Positions 7,577-15,259 of a stretch of DNA of 34,836 nt are shown in pieces. The notes below the pieces were generated by a model. That model was not told the origin of the DNA. It ran no database searches and saw nothing but the letters and a program-made list of their open reading frames with translations. Position numbers and translations under genes: made by a program. The stretch's first letter is position 1. Every line of letters starts with the position of its first letter. Where the stretch lies: the NCBI GenBank assembly GCA_045645205.1, contig JAZRIJ010000048.1:1-34836 (forward strand), written 5' to 3'. This DNA is from RGIG1995 sp045645205 (GTDB lineage Bacteria > Bacillota > Clostridia > Oscillospirales > CAG-272).

Positions 7577-10165
7577 TTACTGAAGCATCTTTTTTACGTC
7601 AAATAATATTCCAAGCGCCTCGATAGGCGTTGTGGTATTCAGATCAACGCTTTTCAGCTTTTCTATAACCTCATTGTTTGCAAGGTTCTCAAAGGATAAT
7701 TCGTCCTCTTCTTGCCTGTTAATTGGCTGCACAACAGTATGACCTTCGGTTTCAATATCCTTCAAAATCTCTTTTGCTCTCTTTATTACCGTATTAGGTA
7801 CGCCGGCAAGTAACGCAACCTCAATACCATAGCTGTCATCAGTTGCTCCCTTTATTATCTTCCTTAGGAAAATAAGCTCGTCGCCCTTTTTCTTTGCGGC
7901 AATATTATAGTTTACAATCCCCTCACACTGTCCTTCGAGCGTAGTCATTTCATGATAATGGGTTGCAAACAGCGTCTTAGCCCCTAACTTTTTACCTGCG
8001 CTGTATTCAGCAACAGCCTTTGCTATGCTCATTCCGTCAAAAGTACTTGTACCTCTGCCTATCTCATCATAAATAATAAGACTCTTTTTTGTTGCATTCT
8101 TTAGAATATATGCAACCTCGTTCATCTCAAGCATAAATGTGGACTGTCCGCTTGCAAGGTCATCCGATGCGCCTATACGGGTAAATATCTTGTCAACTAC
8201 CCCTATTCTTGCCTCTTTTGCAGGGACATAGCTTCCAAGCTGCGCCATAAGAGCTATCAAAGCAACCTGTCTCATATAAGTAGACTTACCTGCCATATTC
8301 GGACCTGTAATAAGCATAAGCCTGTTTCTGCCCGTATCAAGAAGTGTATCGTTTGGCACAAAATAACTGTCTTTTACAAACATTTCCACAACCGGATGCC
8401 TGCCATCCTTTATATCTATCACATCTCTGTAATCCACCTCGGGACAAACATAGTTGTTTTTTACCGCAACATCGGCCAAGCTTACGTACACGTCAACCAA
8501 AGCAAGTTTGTACGCCGTTTCCTGTATACGCTCCGACTGAGAAGCAATTTTTTCTCTTATCCTCTGAAATATTTCATATTCAATGCCCGCTATTCTGTCA
8601 GAAGCTCCAAGAATTGTTGACTCAAGATCCTTAAGCTCCTGAGAAATATATCTCTCACAGTTTGCAAGAGTCTGCTTTCTTATATAATTTTCGGGAATAG
8701 GCTCGGTATTTGAACGCAGTATCTCTATATAGTATCCAAACACTCTGTTGTAGCCCACACGAAGCTTCTTTATGCCCGTTTTCTCTTTTTCTCTTTCTTC
8801 AAGATCTTTGACATACTGCTTTCCGTTATTTATAACATCATTTAATCTGTCAACTTCTTCGCTGTAGCCTCTTTTGATTATCCCACCCTCTCTAATTGAA
8901 AAAGGCGGGTCTTCAACAATTGACTCTTCAATCAAAGAGTATATGTCCTGCAATTCATCAATGCTGTCATGTATGCCCTTTAATTCATCGCTTGTAAATT
9001 CTGACAAGAGCTCCTTTATCTGAGGAATAACAGCCAATGTCTGAGATATGGATTTCAAATCCTTACCTCCTGCACTACCATACATAACCTTTGTCATCAA
9101 TCTTTCAAGGTCAAGCACGCTCTTCATACACTCGGCCAGTTCTTCACGTCTGAAATAATCGTTGTATAATTCAGTAACAGCCTTTTGTCTGCGTGTTATA
9201 TAATATGTATTTACAAGCGGTGTCTCAACCCATTTTCTTATAAGTCTTGCGCCCATAGAGGATTTGGTCTTGTCAAGTACCCACAAAAGACTGCCTTTTT
9301 TTTCTTTTGAACGCATAGTCTCGGTAAGCTCAAGATTGCGTCTGGTGTTCATATCTATTTCAAGATACTGTCCCGATCTATATATTTTCAAATCCTTTAT
9401 ATAAGACGTATCGCTCTTTTGAGTTTCGGTAATATAGTCAATCAAAGCTCCTGCCGAAGCAATAATGGAATTGCCTATAGTCTCACCATTGTCAAGCGGA
9501 AGCTTACCAAACTGTTTTATAAGTGTGCTTTTTGCATATGTCAACTCATATCTGTCATCCTGATTATCGTTTACAAAAGCATTTAGTCTTTGTACAGCAT
9601 AATCGTAAAGTCCCTGACACATTTCTTTTTTTATATTTATCATTATTTCACGTGGGGAATATGTTGCAATCTCGTTCAGCAAACGCTGTCTGTATTGCTC
9701 TCCCGTTATTTCGGTCGCGGATATATCACCGGTAGATACATCTGCAAAGGTCACACCTGCGCCCTTGCCGTCAAGGTAAACAGAACAAAGATAATTATTC
9801 TTGTTTTCGGTGAGAAGCTCACTTTCGATAACCGTTCCCGGAGTAACTATTCTTACTATCTCACGCCTTACTATATCCTTTGTTTGAGAAGGATCCTCAG
9901 TCTGCTCACATATAGCAACCTTGTAGCCTTTTGCAACAAGTCTGCCGAGGTAGTTATCAACTGCATGATACGGTACTCCGCACATAGGCGCTCGGTTACC
10001 TTCGCCGCAATCCCTGCCCGTCAAGGTCAATTCAAGCTCACGGGATACCAGAACTGCATCGTCAAAAAACATCTCATAAAAATCTCCGAGTCTGAAAAAT
10101 ATTATACAGTCCTTATTCTTTTCTTTTATATCAAGGTATTGCTGCATCATTGGTGTTACAGCCAT
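7577..10165 (-). CDS. mutS: DNA mismatch repair protein MutS
   Basis: Binds base-base mismatches and small loops as a dimer and starts repair with MutL. At 862 aa it is the normal MutS1 length. The mismatch-reading motif GDFYEMF (Phe29, Glu31) is intact. The C-terminal ABC-type ATPase has Walker A GPNMAGKST, Walker B DEIGRGTST and the ATHYHEM segment. The start is fixed by GAGGAAGAG upstream of ATG. It sits between miaB (16 bases upstream) and mutL, an arrangement common in Clostridia. Confidence 0.98.
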   Translation of the reverse strand: MAVTPMMQQYLDIKEKNKDCIIFFRLGDFYEMFFDDAVLVSRELELTLTGRDCGEGNRAPMCGVPYHAVDNYLGRLVAKGYKVAICEQTEDPSQTKDIVRREIVRIVTPGTVIESELLTENKNNYLCSVYLDGKGAGVTFADVSTGDISATEITGEQYRQRLLNEIATYSPREIMINIKKEMCQGLYDYAVQRLNAFVNDNQDDRYELTYAKSTLIKQFGKLPLDNGETIGNSIIASAGALIDYITETQKSDTSYIKDLKIYRSGQYLEIDMNTRRNLELTETMRSKEKKGSLLWVLDKTKSSMGARLIRKWVETPLVNTYYITRRQKAVTELYNDYFRREELAECMKSVLDLERLMTKVMYGSAGGKDLKSISQTLAVIPQIKELLSEFTSDELKGIHDSIDELQDIYSLIEESIVEDPPFSIREGGIIKRGYSEEVDRLNDVINNGKQYVKDLEEREKEKTGIKKLRVGYNRVFGYYIEILRSNTEPIPENYIRKQTLANCERYISQELKDLESTILGASDRIAGIEYEIFQRIREKIASQSERIQETAYKLALVDVYVSLADVAVKNNYVCPEVDYRDVIDIKDGRHPVVEMFVKDSYFVPNDTLLDTGRNRLMLITGPNMAGKSTYMRQVALIALMAQLGSYVPAKEARIGVVDKIFTRIGASDDLASGQSTFMLEMNEVAYILKNATKKSLIIYDEIGRGTSTFDGMSIAKAVAEYSAGKKLGAKTLFATHYHEMTTLEGQCEGIVNYNIAAKKKGDELIFLRKIIKGATDDSYGIEVALLAGVPNTVIKRAKEILKDIETEGHTVVQPINRQEEDELSFENLANNEVIEKLKSVDLNTTTPIEALGILFDVKKMLQ

Positions 10166-10181
10166 TATCTCTTCCTCACAT

Positions 10182-11609
10182 TCAATTAATTACAGTACCA
10201 TACATCGCAAAGGTATCAGCTCTGTCTATTCTTACATTGCAGAAATTTCCCACAAGGGAATCGTCTCCATCTATATGAACAAGACGGTTCTTTTCATTTC
10301 TTCCTGTATATTTTTCACTGTCCGTCTTGCTTCTGCCCTCAACAAGTATTTTTACTGTTTTGCCTATATATTCTATGTTCAGATCCTTAGATATTCCGTT
10401 TTGCACCTCAAGAAGTCTTACAAAACGTTTTTTCTTTATATCGTCCGGTATCTGTCCGTCCATTTCCGCTGCCGGTGTATCCTTTCTCGGTGAATAAATA
10501 AACGAATAAACAGAATCAAACTCCACCTTTTTCAACATCTTAAGAGTATCATCAAACTCTTCGTCTGTTTCTGTCGGAAATCCTACAATAACATCACTTG
10601 TTAGAGCAATATCAGGCATTTTTTCTTTTGCATACGACACAAGCTCAAAATATCCCTTGGAATCATATTTTCTGTTCATAAGCTTCAGCACTCTGTCATT
10701 GCCTGCCTGAAAAGGCAAATGTAAATGCTTGACAATTTTCTCTTCTCTCGCCATAGTGTCAATAAGCTTTTTTGATGCATCTTTCGGATGACTTGTCATA
10801 AACCTTATCCAGAAATCACCCTCTATCTTGCAAATGTCGGTAAGAAGATCCGAAAAATCATAATCTATATTCAAATCCTTACCGTAGCTGTTTACATTTT
10901 GTCCAAGCAAGGTAAATTCTTTGTATCCGTTTGACGCAAGCTCTTTTATTTGTTCTATTATAGCCTCAGGCTGTCTGCTTCTCTCTCTGCCTCTAACATA
11001 AGGAACAACACAGTATGAGCAAAAATTGTTACAGCCGTACATAACGCTTATCCATGCCTTAAATTCGTTCTCTCTTTTAACAGGAAGACCTTCCCAGATA
11101 TTTGCGCTTTCGTGATCAAAGTAAAATAAACGCTTTTTTTTGCTAAATGACTCAAGCAGTATCTCAGGAAAACGCCAAAGCATATTTGTTCCAAACAGGA
11201 AGTCAACATAAGGATATTTGTTTTTTATATCATCCTTGCGATGTTCCTGTGTTACCATACATCCGCAAATACCTATTTTCAAATTTTTATTTTGTTTTTT
11301 GAGATGCTTAAACTGTCCTGTAATAGACAGCGCCTTTAGTTCTGCGTGTTCTCTCACAGCGCAAGTATTTACTACAATAAGCTCTGCTTCGGACGGCTCT
11401 TCTGTAAGCTCATACCCCATCTCTACAGCCATTCCTGCAATATATTCACTGTCCGATTCATTCTGCTGACAACCAAAAGTAAGAACATGCGCCTTCGGAA
11501 TCCTTTTGTTTTGTTCAAAGAAGAATGCATTCCTGTCCTTTACTTCACGCATAAAAGTATATTGTTCTTCTATTTGTTCTTGGGTAATATTTACCGTCTT
11601 TTTTTCCAT
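10182..11609 (-). CDS. miaB: tRNA-2-methylthio-N6-dimethylallyladenosine synthase
   Basis: Radical-SAM methylthiotransferase that converts i6A37 of tRNA to ms2i6A37. The N-terminal UPF0004 domain has three cluster cysteines (TFGCQQNESD, VNTCAVREHA, GICGCMV). The radical-SAM core has GCNNFCSYCVVPYVRGRERS with the CxxxCxxC triad, and a C-terminal TRAM domain follows. The start at 11609 gives 475 aa. An in-frame ATG at 11648 would have no ribosome binding site, while AAGGAAAATCGGAA precedes the chosen one, though at rather long spacing. It is the first gene of the operon with mutS, mutL and tgt. MiaA, which supplies its i6A substrate, is not in this window. Confidence 0.96.
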   Translation of the reverse strand: MEKKTVNITQEQIEEQYTFMREVKDRNAFFFEQNKRIPKAHVLTFGCQQNESDSEYIAGMAVEMGYELTEEPSEAELIVVNTCAVREHAELKALSITGQFKHLKKQNKNLKIGICGCMVTQEHRKDDIKNKYPYVDFLFGTNMLWRFPEILLESFSKKKRLFYFDHESANIWEGLPVKRENEFKAWISVMYGCNNFCSYCVVPYVRGRERSRQPEAIIEQIKELASNGYKEFTLLGQNVNSYGKDLNIDYDFSDLLTDICKIEGDFWIRFMTSHPKDASKKLIDTMAREEKIVKHLHLPFQAGNDRVLKLMNRKYDSKGYFELVSYAKEKMPDIALTSDVIVGFPTETDEEFDDTLKMLKKVEFDSVYSFIYSPRKDTPAAEMDGQIPDDIKKKRFVRLLEVQNGISKDLNIEYIGKTVKILVEGRSKTDSEKYTGRNEKNRLVHIDGDDSLVGNFCNVRIDRADTFAMYGTVIN

Positions 11610-11667
11610 TGTTTTCCGATTTTCCTTAAATCTACAATAATTTCCCATTTTATTTTTTTATTATTAT

Positions 11668-11696
11668 ATTATAACAAGTTTATTTAATATTGTCAA
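11668..11696 (-). promoter_or_regulatory. Consensus SigA promoter of miaB-mutS-mutL-tgt
   Basis: On the - strand TTGACA (11696-11691), a 17-base spacer and TATAAT (11673-11668) are all perfect matches to consensus, about 60 bases before the miaB start. Confidence 0.9.
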
Positions 11697-11824
11697 TATA
11701 AAACAGCTCTCATAAAATGTATTAAGGCAATATTTGTTACTGCCGATTCTATATACTTTCATAAAAACTAAAGTTTAAAAAATCTACGGTAAAACAACAG
11801 TAAACCGGAAAGGAGATGTACATT

Positions 11825-12691
11825 ATGAATGATATAAAAATATGCGTTCTCGGCGGTGATATGCGTATGCTGGCCGCAGTACGCTCTATGTGTAAAAAAG
11901 ATTACGAAATTACAGTGTTCGGTCTTGAGGGGGATACGGGAGGCGCCTTAAAAAGCAAGACTTTAAAGGATGCCGTATCAAAAGCATCAATAATAGTTCT
12001 TCCCCTACCATATTCCACCGACGGAATAAGAGTTTTCAGTCCTTTAAGCAACAAAGATATAAAGCTTGACGAGCTTTTGAATACAGTAACAGAAAAACAG
12101 CTTATAGCAGGCGGAAGGTTGTCAGACTTATTTATTGAAAAAGCCGTAGCAAAAAAATGTTCGGTCTATGACTTTTACAAATCCGAAAGGCTTACTATAC
12201 TAAACGCTGTTGCGACAGCAGAGGGCGCTCTGGCTATTGCACTTAATGAAACAAACATTACGCTCTTTGGCTCAAAATGCGCCGTTTTAGGATACGGCAG
12301 AATAGGACGTGTATTGGCAAGAATGTTAAAGAATATGGGCGCTGACGTTGCCGTTTTTGCAAGAAGCGAGGCATCTCTCACCTGGGCAGAAGCAGAAGGA
12401 TATACCGCCTTAAACTTTGAACAACTTCAAAGCAAAATCAGTAAAGCAAATATAATATTCAATACGGTTCCCGCCGTTGTAATAGATAAAAACGTTATAG
12501 AAAAAACAAAAGAAAACGTAACAATAATTGATCTTGCATCGGCTCCCGGAGGAGTCGATTTCGAATTTGCAAAGAAAATGTACCGAAAGGTTATTTTTGC
12601 TCTTTCTCTGCCCGGCAAGGTTGCTCCCGAAAGCGCGGGAAATATTATTGCCGACTGCATTTTAGCAAAGCTAAAAGGAGGCATATTATGA
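11825..12691 (+). CDS. dpaA: Dipicolinate synthase subunit A
   Basis: With DpaB it oxidises the lysine-pathway intermediate dihydrodipicolinate to dipicolinic acid in the mother cell, the compound that dehydrates the spore core. At 288 aa it matches SpoVFA. Visible are the N-terminal nucleotide-fold strand (KICVLGGDMRML), the family segment IVLPLPYSTDG, the ILNAVATAEGA region, and a second Rossmann motif VLGYGRIGRVLA followed by ARSE, consistent with NAD(P) binding. The start at 11825 fits AAAGGAG (11809-11815); an ATG at 11816 is too close to that site. The stop overlaps dpaB by ATGA. The gene diverges from miaB, and no convincing SigE/SigK box was found upstream. Confidence 0.93.
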   Translation: MNDIKICVLGGDMRMLAAVRSMCKKDYEITVFGLEGDTGGALKSKTLKDAVSKASIIVLPLPYSTDGIRVFSPLSNKDIKLDELLNTVTEKQLIAGGRLSDLFIEKAVAKKCSVYDFYKSERLTILNAVATAEGALAIALNETNITLFGSKCAVLGYGRIGRVLARMLKNMGADVAVFARSEASLTWAEAEGYTALNFEQLQSKISKANIIFNTVPAVVIDKNVIEKTKENVTIIDLASAPGGVDFEFAKKMYRKVIFALSLPGKVAPESAGNIIADCILAKLKGGIL

Positions 12692-13266
12692 TTTGTTATG
12701 CTATGTGCGGTTCATTTTGCACATTAAATAACTCCTTTGAGCTTCTCGAAGCGATGAGGCACAGCGGATATGAATTTCTTCCGGTAATGAGTGAAAAAAC
12801 ATATTTAACGGATACAAGATTCGGAAAAGCTGCGCACCATGTTTCAAAATTTGAAGAAATATGCGAAAAAACGGTTATTCACACCGTTCAGGAGGCAGAA
12901 CCAATAGGACCTAAATTGCACCCCGAGGCTATGATTATCTGCCCGTGTACAGGCAACACCTTGGCAAAGCTTGCAAACGGTATTACAGACTCATCGGTAA
13001 CAATGGCGGCAAAAGCTCATCTCAGAAACAATAAGCCGCTTGTTATTGCTCTTGCAACAAACGATGCTTTGTCGGCAAATTTAGTAAATATAGGTAAGCT
13101 TCTTTCGAGAAAAAACATTTACTTTGTTCCAATGATACAGGATGATCCGATAAAAAAACCCTCTTCTCTTATTGCAAAATTTGACCTTTTGCCTGAAACA
13201 TTGGAAAAAGCCATATCAGGCGAACAATTTATGCCGATATTTTTAGGTACAAATGCTGTCAACTAA
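12688..13266 (+). CDS. dpaB: Dipicolinate synthase subunit B (flavoprotein)
   Basis: HFCD-type flavoprotein of 192 aa, partner of DpaA. Visible are the N-terminal glycine/serine nucleotide loop (CYAMCGSFCT), the conserved IICPCTGNTLAKLANGI segment and a run ending in MIQDDP. Translation is coupled to dpaA through an ATGA overlap (12688-12691). In Bacillus the operon continues with asd, dapG and dapA; here it ends after dpaB. Its last codons form the left arm of a 15-bp hairpin, with the stop codon in the loop. Confidence 0.93.
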   Translation: MICYAMCGSFCTLNNSFELLEAMRHSGYEFLPVMSEKTYLTDTRFGKAAHHVSKFEEICEKTVIHTVQEAEPIGPKLHPEAMIICPCTGNTLAKLANGITDSSVTMAAKAHLRNNKPLVIALATNDALSANLVNIGKLLSRKNIYFVPMIQDDPIKKPSSLIAKFDLLPETLEKAISGEQFMPIFLGTNAVN

Positions 13267-13302
13267 ATTGTTGACAGCATTTGTTTAAACGTACTTTTTT
13301 TT
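13249..13302 (+). terminator. Hairpin spanning the dpaB stop codon, probable terminator
   Basis: A perfect 15-bp inverted repeat (13249-13263 with 13270-13284) encloses a 6-base loop TAAATT that contains the stop codon. The bases right after the stem (TTAAACG) are a poor U-tract; a run of ten T lies eight bases further (13293-13302). Termination is likely but not textbook. Confidence 0.6.
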
Positions 13303-13344
13303 ATAAAAATCAAAGTAAAATTATTATTTTTTTTATAAAATGTA

Positions 13345-13373
13345 TTGATTTTTGTTGCATTATATATTAAAAT
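13345..13373 (+). promoter_or_regulatory. SigA-type promoter of pfkA
   Basis: TTGATT (13345-13350), 17 bases, TAAAAT (13368-13373), about 50 bases before the start codon. Confidence 0.7.
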
Positions 13374-13423
13374 ATTGAATTGAGTAAAAAAAACAAGCAC
13401 ATCAAATATAAGGGGAATCCATC

Positions 13424-14506
13424 ATGACACAAAAATTCAGAAGAATCGGCGTTCTTACGTCAGGCGGCGACGCTCCCGGAATGAATGCTGCGCTCCGTGC
13501 GGTTACAAGAGCAGCTCTTGATAAGGGCGTTGAAGTTATGGGAATATATGAAGGCTATAAGGGACTTGTACATCCTCAGCTTAAGCGCTTTACTGCAAGA
13601 GACGTTTCCAATATTATTTCCAGAGGCGGAACCGCTCTCTATTCCAACCGTTGCATTGAATTTAAAGAAGAAGAAGGAATGCAGATGGCTATTAAAACCT
13701 GCCGTGAAAACGAGATAGACGGTATTATTGCTATCGGCGGAGACGGGACATTCAGAGGTGCTACAGATCTTTCTGTCAGAGGTATTCCTACTATCGGTAT
13801 CCCCGGTACTATAGACAATGACATTACATCCACAGAATATTCCATTGGTTTTGATACAGCGGTAAACACAGCTGTTGAAATGATAGACAGACTTCGCGAT
13901 ACCTGTGAATCACACGCGCGTTGTAATGTAGTCGAGATTATGGGCAGAAACGCAGGATGGGTTGCTCTCGAAGCAGGCATTGCCACCGGTGCTTCCGCTA
14001 TTATTATAAATGAAGTTAAATTTGACGAAGACAAGGTTATAGAACAGGTCTTGGAAGCAAAAAAGAACAACAAGAGAAACTTCATTGTTTGTATTGCAGA
14101 GGGAGTTCCCGCTTCTATAGGAGACAAACTTTACTCAGAAAAATTTGCTAAAAGATTTGAAGAAAAGACCGGAATTGAAACAAAATTTGTAAGACTTGCT
14201 CACGTCCTCCGCGGCGGAGATCCCACAATGAGAGACAGAACGATCGCAACCCAAATGGGCAGCGAGGCAGTAAGACTTCTTCTTGAGGGCAAGAGCGACC
14301 TTGTTGTAGGTATGCGCGACGGTAAGCTTATCTCCACAGAAATAAGCTATGCCTTGAAGCTCGACCGCATGTACAAGGGTACACTCAAAGAAGGCGACCT
14401 CAACGACTTTACTGAATCACAGATCGAAGAGATGAAAGCTTACTGCGCAAAGAGAACTGAAGATATGCGTAAACTCTACGAAATGGCTTACGAGATGGCT
14501 CATTAA
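13424..14506 (+). CDS. pfkA: 6-phosphofructokinase, ATP-type signature
   Basis: Phosphorylates fructose 6-phosphate to the 1,6-bisphosphate, the committed step of glycolysis. Motifs: LTSGGDAPGMNA at the N terminus, GGDGTFRG (105-112) and PGTIDND (127-133) with the catalytic Asp131. Glycine at the second position of GGDG and at PG-T (instead of the Asp and Lys seen in pyrophosphate-dependent enzymes) points to ATP as donor. At 360 aa it is about 40 residues longer than the Bacillus enzyme, mostly a charged helical C-terminal tail. AAGGGGAAT precedes the ATG. It has its own promoter and terminator and is monocistronic. Confidence 0.95.
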   Translation: MTQKFRRIGVLTSGGDAPGMNAALRAVTRAALDKGVEVMGIYEGYKGLVHPQLKRFTARDVSNIISRGGTALYSNRCIEFKEEEGMQMAIKTCRENEIDGIIAIGGDGTFRGATDLSVRGIPTIGIPGTIDNDITSTEYSIGFDTAVNTAVEMIDRLRDTCESHARCNVVEIMGRNAGWVALEAGIATGASAIIINEVKFDEDKVIEQVLEAKKNNKRNFIVCIAEGVPASIGDKLYSEKFAKRFEEKTGIETKFVRLAHVLRGGDPTMRDRTIATQMGSEAVRLLLEGKSDLVVGMRDGKLISTEISYALKLDRMYKGTLKEGDLNDFTESQIEEMKAYCAKRTEDMRKLYEMAYEMAH

Positions 14507-14520
14507 GCTATATAAAAATT

Positions 14521-14563
14521 TACTCCGACAGACTTTTAAAACCTGTCGGAGTTTTCTGTTTTA
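14521..14563. terminator. Intrinsic terminator between convergent pfkA and zinc-ribbon gene
   Basis: A 10-bp stem, ACTCCGACAG (14522-14531) with CTGTCGGAGT (14543-14552), then TTTCTGTTTT on the + strand. On the - strand the tail is AAATTTTT, so it may also stop the opposing gene. Confidence 0.85.
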
Positions 14564-15259
14564 TTATATAAAAAATTTTCTTTCCATTACTTCTCTTGCG
14601 GGACGGTATATCGCAACAAAAATGAGAAATCCGCCAAGCATTACAAGGGATACAAGGGGATAGAGAGACCAGCCGTGGAAATGCTCCACGTTAAAAGTAT
14701 AGTTTGCCATAAATTCAATCAGAAGCATAAAACCGCCAAGAGCTATAAAAAAGCCTCCGAAAACATACAGCTTACCTCTTTTGAGGTATTTCAAAAGGGT
14801 TACAAGCGCCGTTATGATAAGTCCAAGTCCCCCCACAAGAGGAAAAGCAAAGCTTAAAAACCAGTCTCCGTCTATGTGGAAGTTAATATATAAGAGATAC
14901 AACCCTAACACACAAAAACCAATGGGAACAAACGCAACTGGGTTTGGCTTCTTATACCAGCTTGGCAACACTATGAATACAAATCCTAATACCAATGCAC
15001 CTATTACATATCCCGACCATGTTACCTCCCTGTTTATTTGCCAGTCGCACAAAAATACTATGATCATAGGCAAAACCAGTGCAAATGTTGCAAGCATTTG
15101 CGGGATATATGTTGATTTTTTTGTTTTCGGATATGCATTTTGCGGATAAAGAGACTCACCTTCCTCTTGTGTCAAATCTGGATGGAACACTCTTGTTCCG
15201 CAAAGGGGACACACTCTTTCCGTGTCCGCTAATTTTACTCCGCATTTTATGCAATACAT
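14564..15259 (-). CDS. Zinc-ribbon six-TM membrane protein (DUF6320-like)
   Basis: 231 aa. The N terminus is a zinc ribbon with C3-x2-C6 and C17-x2-C20 (MYCIKCG, VCPLCG). After a short polar linker come six hydrophobic segments (around residues 50-72, 80-100, 108-130, 133-158, 163-188 and 195-217). No enzymatic motif is visible. The start codon overlaps the stop of the upstream acyltransferase gene (TAATG), implying coupled translation and a joint role at the membrane. From memory this resembles the uncharacterised DUF6320 proteins often found beside hydrolase/acetyltransferase genes; that assignment is not verified here. It could scaffold the fused enzyme or transport its product, but both ideas are inference. 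Confidence 0.75.
   Translation of the reverse strand: MYCIKCGVKLADTERVCPLCGTRVFHPDLTQEEGESLYPQNAYPKTKKSTYIPQMLATFALVLPMIIVFLCDWQINREVTWSGYVIGALVLGFVFIVLPSWYKKPNPVAFVPIGFCVLGLYLLYINFHIDGDWFLSFAFPLVGGLGLIITALVTLLKYLKRGKLYVFGGFFIALGGFMLLIEFMANYTFNVEHFHGWSLYPLVSLVMLGGFLIFVAIYRPAREVMERKFFI

Noticed and set aside
11711..11720. CATAAAATG upstream of dpaA as a SigE/SigK -10 box
   Set aside because: It is a good -10 match, but no ATATT- or AC-type -35 element was found at proper spacing.
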